Origin: a bacterium
GTDB taxonomy: Bacteria; Patescibacteriota; Saccharimonadia; Saccharimonadales; UBA4665
NCBI GenBank assembly: GCA_021804085.1
Contig: JAJZKM010000004.1
Span: 1-44,305 of the forward strand
DNA length: 44,305 nucleotides
Direction: 5' to 3'
Positions 40,255 to 44,305 of this stretch are shown in pieces. Both the position numbers and the translations under genes were made by a program. Positions within the stretch are counted from its first letter, which is position 1; each line of letters starts with the position of its first letter. Below the pieces are notes generated by a model, which ran no database searches, was not told where the DNA came from, and was given only the letters and a program-made list of their open reading frames with translations.

Positions 40255-41672
40255 TGGCATATGATAAACAATTACCCAAAAAATCTGATGATATGTCAGG
40301 TTGGTACAACATGCTTGTGCTGCAGGCTGAATTAGCTGATTATGGTTCGGCTAAAGGTACTATGATAATGCGACCATATGGTTATGCGATTTGGGAGCTA
40401 TTGCAAAAAGAATTGGACCAGGCATTTAAGGCCAAGGGCGTAAGTAATGCCTACTTTCCGATGTTTATTCCTGAGAGTCTTATTAAGCGAGAGGTTTCAC
40501 ACCTTGAGGGCTTTGCGCCTGAACTTGCAGTGGTGACTATTGGTGGTGGTGAAGAACTTCAAGAAAAACTAATAGTAAGACCAACTAGTGAAACCATAAT
40601 GTATGAAGCCTACTCCAAATGGATAAAGTCATGGCGTGATCTGCCGGTGATGATAAACCAATGGAATAGTGCTGTCCGTTGGGAAAAGCGTACATATTTG
40701 TTTCTGAGGACTACTGAGTTCCTGTGGCAAGAAGGTCATACGGCTCACGCAACCCATGAAGAAGCTCTAGATATACAGAAATGGGCCATGAACTCCTACA
40801 AAAACTTGTTCTTGGACTATTTTGCTTTGCCTGGCTACATAGGTTCAAAGTCTAAAACCGAAACCTTTGCTGGAGCCGATGGAACTATGACATACGAAAC
40901 TCTAATGCCAGGAGGCAAAGCCTTACAGAGTGCTACGTCACATGATTTAGGCCAAAACTTTGCTAAGGCGTTTGATGTTAAGTTTCAGAGCAAAGAAGGA
41001 GATTCTCGATTCGTATGGCAAACAAGTTGGGGTTTATCAACCAGGTCGCTAGGTGGTTTAATTATGGCTCACGGTGACGACAAGGGTTTAAGATTGCCTC
41101 CAAAATTAGCACCGGTACAAGTGATAGTTATTCCTGTTAAGTCTGATGATGTAGTCACTGAATATGGTGACAAGATAGTATATAGTCTCAAAAAAGCAAA
41201 CATTAGAGCTGATTTTGATACTCGTGATGGTGAGTCGCTAGGATTTAAAATCAATAAGTGGGAGATGAAAGGCGTACCAATTAGGTTAGAAATCGGACAA
41301 AAAGAAATAGACCTACGATCAGTCAAGCTTGTGCGGCGAGACAATAACAACTCTCAAATAGTTAACCTAGAAAAACTCTCTGCTGAAATTCAGAATCAGC
41401 TTGAGGATATACAGGCCGGTTTGCTTATTCGAGCCAGAAAGTATCTTGAAGAAAACACTCACGAGGTTTCATCTTATACGCAGTTTAAAGAAGCTATGTT
41501 GAAAAATAGAGGATTTTTAATAGCATATTGGTGCGGCAGTGCTGAGTGCGAGTCTGATATTAAAGAACAGACTAAAGCTACTACTCGTTGCCAAAAGGAT
41601 AAAGGCGATGGTTTGTGTATATATTGCGGTAAGCCTGCAGCCGAACAATGGTACTTTGCACAAGCCTATTAA
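40254..41672 (+). CDS. proS: Prolyl-tRNA synthetase, archaeal/eukaryotic type
   Basis: This 472-residue class II synthetase has the motif 1 region YGYAIWELLQKELDQAF, TSETIMYEAYSKWI, motif 2 VRWEKRTYLFLRTTEFLWQEGHTAH, and motif 3 WGLSTRSLGGLIMAHGDDKGL. An anticodon domain follows, then a C-terminal zinc-like segment (AYWCGSAECE...TTRCQKD...CIYCGKP) ending in AQAY. This short form without the bacterial editing insertion is ProS type 3. It charges tRNA-Pro and is controlled by the upstream T-box. Confidence 0.96.
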   Translation: MAYDKQLPKKSDDMSGWYNMLVLQAELADYGSAKGTMIMRPYGYAIWELLQKELDQAFKAKGVSNAYFPMFIPESLIKREVSHLEGFAPELAVVTIGGGEELQEKLIVRPTSETIMYEAYSKWIKSWRDLPVMINQWNSAVRWEKRTYLFLRTTEFLWQEGHTAHATHEEALDIQKWAMNSYKNLFLDYFALPGYIGSKSKTETFAGADGTMTYETLMPGGKALQSATSHDLGQNFAKAFDVKFQSKEGDSRFVWQTSWGLSTRSLGGLIMAHGDDKGLRLPPKLAPVQVIVIPVKSDDVVTEYGDKIVYSLKKANIRADFDTRDGESLGFKINKWEMKGVPIRLEIGQKEIDLRSVKLVRRDNNNSQIVNLEKLSAEIQNQLEDIQAGLLIRARKYLEENTHEVSSYTQFKEAMLKNRGFLIAYWCGSAECESDIKEQTKATTRCQKDKGDGLCIYCGKPAAEQWYFAQAY

Positions 41673-41826
41673 GACAGAATATTTTCTGCTGGATTTTTAG
41701 TGTCAAGAGATAAAAAGGTTTAACCTCACAGTCAGTCCGACTTATGGATGCAACCCCAAATTAAATAGAAAAATGTGTGCAGATCTTGATATTGAGGGCC
41801 ATCGTGAACGCTGTTGAAACCGACTT

Positions 41827-42594
41827 TTAGGAAAGGAGTTCAGATAAAGCCATTTTTATTTGTTTAACTTGATTTTGTCTTCTAGTATCCGCCTCGGTGG
41901 CGTATTCCTCGCTAATATTATTGTGTCCTTCAATTAAATTATCACCAACATAGAGTGATGCTGCTGCCGGAACACCGAAATGCTTAGAGACAGCAAAAAC
42001 CGTAGAAGCCTCCATTTCAACACCAAAGTAACCTTCAGTTGACCATTTTTTTATATCCTCTAACGTCTCACCAATCATTGCTTGGCAAGTCATCATTGGC
42101 CCTCTCCAAACTTTAGTACCGTCTTCACCTAACTTTGCAGCTATTTTCTCACTAAGCTTTTGATCTGCGTAATGTATACTACTCTCTCTATTATAGATTT
42201 TGGCAGAGCTTTCCTCTCCATAACTACTTTTTGGGACTATAAAATCACCCTGTCTGATTCCTGCCTTTAATCCACCGCAAGACCCAAGTAATATGTTCTT
42301 TTTCGAGCCAAAAAGGCAGGCCCAGTGCAAGTACTCACTTAGCCATGCGCCACCATAGCCTACGGCAAACCAAATATTCCTATCGGCAAACCTAAGTTCT
42401 TTTGCAAATCTCAGAAACTCGTCAAGCATTACATTTAACTGAACTTCAAAACCAAGATCTTTTATTGTTTCTTCAAGTTGTGACAAGACTCTTTGTTCGT
42501 ATAGAGTGCCATAGCAGAGCATTGCATCAACTTTATAATCGGCAGAAAAACCTAAATGCTCACGATATTGATTAGCTGAAATACTTCGATACAC
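41827..42594 (-). CDS. Nucleoside phosphorylase family protein
   Basis: This 255-residue protein follows the PNP_UDP_1 fold: WFAVGYGGAWLSEYLH (phosphate-binding region), NILLGSCGGLKAGIRQGDFIVP (the GxxGGL motif), GYFGVEMEASTVFAVSKHFGVPAAASLYVGDN with the EMEAS ribose-binding motif. It should cleave a purine nucleoside or uridine with phosphate in nucleotide salvage, useful to a host-dependent bacterium. Base specificity is not determinable. The start at 42594 has no clear Shine-Dalgarno. Confidence 0.85.
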   Translation of the reverse strand: MYRSISANQYREHLGFSADYKVDAMLCYGTLYEQRVLSQLEETIKDLGFEVQLNVMLDEFLRFAKELRFADRNIWFAVGYGGAWLSEYLHWACLFGSKKNILLGSCGGLKAGIRQGDFIVPKSSYGEESSAKIYNRESSIHYADQKLSEKIAAKLGEDGTKVWRGPMMTCQAMIGETLEDIKKWSTEGYFGVEMEASTVFAVSKHFGVPAAASLYVGDNLIEGHNNISEEYATEADTRRQNQVKQIKMALSELLS

Positions 42595-42673
42595 TTTGTA
42601 AGTGTATCAGAAAACAGCAGGGTACTTCCGTATTAAGCAGAACCTGTATGGGGACATAGTTGAATTAAGCCAA

Positions 42674-43323
42674 CTATATTAAGAGTTCACTCGGATAGCC
42701 CATATATAATCTGCGGTCTAACACTTTTTCCCCAAGGGCATCTGGTTGAATCGTAGGGCGTAATTCATCTTCGGTAGCTACTGTTATTGCCACAAAGCCA
42801 ACCCTAGCGTGTATATTAGCGGCATAATTGCTTCTCCAGGTTTCTAAACCTATATTCTCATCTGATGCACATAAAGCGCCAGTGCCTGAAACGATCACTC
42901 GTACGAATTCCTCACCAAGGCCTTGGCCTTGACCGCGCGCTCCGATTCTATAGGCTGATGTTATGGGATGATCAGGTAATTTATCACAAGGTTCATAACC
43001 CGTCCAGTCGTATCCCTCCAGTTGAGCATTGTTGACTTCACCTCGAAGCAATAAAAACATACCTCGACCGTCATCTTTTCGTAACCAGTTTTCTGCTGAT
43101 TGCAAAGTGCCAAAACGTGATTCAGTAGCGCCCTTAGGGCAGTATTCACGAATATGGATTGATATCCTATGACTCCCATCGCACCCGCAAAGTACTCCGT
43201 TAAACTGGCAGCTACGGTGAATCCTTTTTTTCGTAGTTGTGCAAGTGCCGTATCTCCTCGTAGGCCAAAGCCAACATCAAGAGTTTCAGTACGTTCTACA
43301 AATCCAGAAGGGAAAGAAGCCAT
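42674..43323 (-). pseudogene. Frameshifted GNAT-type acetyltransferase
   Basis: The minus strand begins at ATG 43323 (MASFPSGFVERTETLDVGFGL) in one frame to about 43195. Protein-like sequence then continues in another frame (GSHRISIHIREYCPKGATESRFGTLQSAENWLRKDDG) to 42674. The second part has GLETWRSNYAANIHARVGF and ARGQGQGLGEEFVRVIV, the acetyl-CoA loop (Q/RGxGxG) and terminal N-Y-A-A-xxxYxxxGF-like motif of GNAT enzymes. Neither frame alone makes a full domain. Assembly error or genuine decay are both possible. Confidence 0.6.
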
Positions 43324-43510
43324 ATGACATATCATAATAAATACTCATGTATCAAATTACAGCTGTTAAGCTAGGTGAGACCATCTGTGACTTGAACTTC
43401 CCAACAGATACGAACAAATTTCTAAGTACAACAGTTATAACTTGGAGACTATCTCTCTGCTAGCAACTAACGGAGTATCATCGTGGAAGCTGTAAGAACT
43501 GAAATTAAGG

Positions 43511-44101
43511 CTACTTCGTCTTTTCCTGCAGCCAACTTGGCGTTTCAATAAATCGGATTTCCTCCCATTCGTCTATCTCGGACTCAGATACATCGTATAC
43601 TGCTTGATATGCTATTTCAACGCTTCCGTACAGAGCTTTGTTGCGAGGGAGTTCGAGCAAATCGCCAACACGAAATAACTCGTCTTCGCTTTTGGCTTCA
43701 ATCTCAACAAAAGTAGGTATCCATGGCCAAGTATCAATCTCAATTTCCGTATCACCTAACTTCCAGCTTTCTCGCTTAGTCTCTTGGAATGAGTTCTTTT
43801 TAAGACCTATTGTCTCTAGGAATTTGCAGGTAGTATCAAAATCATTGACCACAACGTTGATTTCTTTCGTTCCGTGAACTGTTCGGTCATTGAGCTGCTT
43901 GTAACTGAGCGTAATCTTGTCCACTTCGTTGCGCACACGTACCCAGCCGCCGATTTTCTCTAATCGTTTATCTGGATAATCAAAGACGCACCTCGTCATT
44001 AAGCGTTCGGGGTAAACAAGTTTCGCTCCTGTTTGTTTCAGCATCTTCCGAATATTATTAGGGTTTATTGCTAGCCATTTTGCTTCAATTTCAGTTTGCA
44101 T
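43511..44101 (-). CDS. CYTH-domain protein (class IV adenylyl cyclase/thiamine triphosphatase-like)
   Basis: This 196-residue protein begins MQTEIEAKW, the ExExK signature (Glu4, Glu6, Lys8) of the CYTH fold. VRVRNEVDKITLSYKQ, TKEINVVVNDFD and IEIDTWPWIPTFVEIEA follow with the alternating charged residues that line the triphosphate tunnel. CYTH enzymes hydrolyse or cyclise triphosphates (ThTP, PPPi, ATP). W-P-W-I-P-x-F-V-E-I-E is typical of bacterial CyaB-like members. The substrate is unknown. It lies alone between the acetyltransferase pseudogene and a transposase end. Confidence 0.85.
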   Translation of the reverse strand: MQTEIEAKWLAINPNNIRKMLKQTGAKLVYPERLMTRCVFDYPDKRLEKIGGWVRVRNEVDKITLSYKQLNDRTVHGTKEINVVVNDFDTTCKFLETIGLKKNSFQETKRESWKLGDTEIEIDTWPWIPTFVEIEAKSEDELFRVGDLLELPRNKALYGSVEIAYQAVYDVSESEIDEWEEIRFIETPSWLQEKTK

Positions 44102-44182
44102 GTTCTAACTATAGCAAAAGTTTTAATTGCAGCCCTTTGTAAAAGAATCTGTAATGATTGTTTGGTTATTGTGGATGCATTG

Positions 44183-44305
44183 TCAAGCTCCCTCTTTAAC
44201 GAACACCTTATCCATTCTAAATTTAGATTTATCTAAGCTTTTAGCATAATCTCTAGGTGACATTTTTAATGCTGTGTGTATACGCTCATTGTTGTAATAA
44301 GCTAC
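44183..44305 (-). mobile_element. C-terminal end of an IS3/IS481-type transposase (runs off window)
   Basis: The minus strand has 40 codons open from the window edge to a TGA at 44185-44183. AYYNNERIHTALKMSPRDYA is the end of the integrase core (the YNxxRxHxALxxxxP motif) found in IS3- and IS481-family transposases; a basic tail follows (KSKFRMDKVFVKEGA). The element body lies beyond 44305. It is intact in this portion, unlike the decayed N-terminal piece at 16452. Confidence 0.85.

Noticed and set aside
1-44305. CRISPR array or cas genes
   Set aside because: No regularly spaced direct repeats and no Cas-like proteins were seen anywhere in the window.
1-44305. TGA recoded as glycine or tryptophan
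   Set aside because: Genes such as lepA and hrcA end cleanly in TGA at the expected family length, so the standard code applies.

Overview
The window reads as a chromosomal segment of a small-genome Candidate Phyla Radiation bacterium, most probably Saccharibacteria (TM7). The basis is AT-rich DNA, very tight packing, archaeal-type AspRS and ProRS, many short membrane-anchored proteins of unknown function, and a compact core set (FtsH, MurJ, LepA, TilS, HrcA-GrpE-DnaK-DnaJ). TGA is used as a normal stop (for example at the ends of lepA and hrcA), which argues against the TGA-Gly code of SR1/Gracilibacteria. The taxon is inferred from gene content; no 16S gene or ribosomal protein is present.

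Layout. 1-2.7 kb: cell-surface polysaccharide genes (partial glycosyl-1-phosphate transferase, O-antigen ligase-like protein) and a protease-less LexA-like regulator. 2.7-4.1 kb: a cobalamin riboswitch with an attenuator-like hairpin ahead of an unknown zinc-ribbon gene. 4.1-7.5 kb: nadD-like gene, a 29-codon gene with a strong promoter, a CBS-domain membrane protein and aspS. 7.5-13.7 kb: lineage-type single-span membrane proteins, a triple YbjQ-fold protein, a MurC-like ligase and a small highly promoted 64-aa protein. 13.9-16.4 kb: dus, a secreted protein, tRNA-Ile(CAU), and an FtsB/DivIC-like protein. 16.4-23.3 kb is accessory: transposase debris, an HEFGH metallopeptidase, initiator tRNA, a two-component system, a decayed gene, an MBL hydrolase, a truncated amidohydrolase running into tRNA-Met, and a histidine phosphatase. 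23.3-35 kb is core: tilS, ftsH, murJ, lepA, a guanylate-kinase-like gene, then two CIRCE-controlled chaperone units (hrcA-grpE; dnaK-dnaJ). 35-38 kb: a RimB/ATP-grasp fusion next to a RimK-type ligase and small membrane proteins. 38-41.7 kb: a pilin/secreted-protein pair and a T-box controlling a 62-aa gene plus proS. 41.8-44.3 kb is accessory: nucleoside phosphorylase, frameshifted acetyltransferase, CYTH protein, and the end of a transposase.

Regulation is the most striking aspect. Two aminoacylation or cofactor-sensing RNA switches lie in one 44-kb stretch (B12 riboswitch, proline T-box). Two HrcA operators carry their -35 element inside the CIRCE loop. About ten genes have a TATAAT-like -10 box 7-12 bases before the start codon, which predicts leaderless or near-leaderless mRNAs. 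A minority of genes instead have a good -35/-10 pair, a leader and a Shine-Dalgarno sequence.

The best candidates for something undescribed are the RimB-ATP-grasp fusion/RimK cluster (with one ATP-grasp site apparently disabled), the riboswitch-controlled zinc-ribbon gene, the T-box/62-aa/proS unit, and the palindrome-controlled metallopeptidase.
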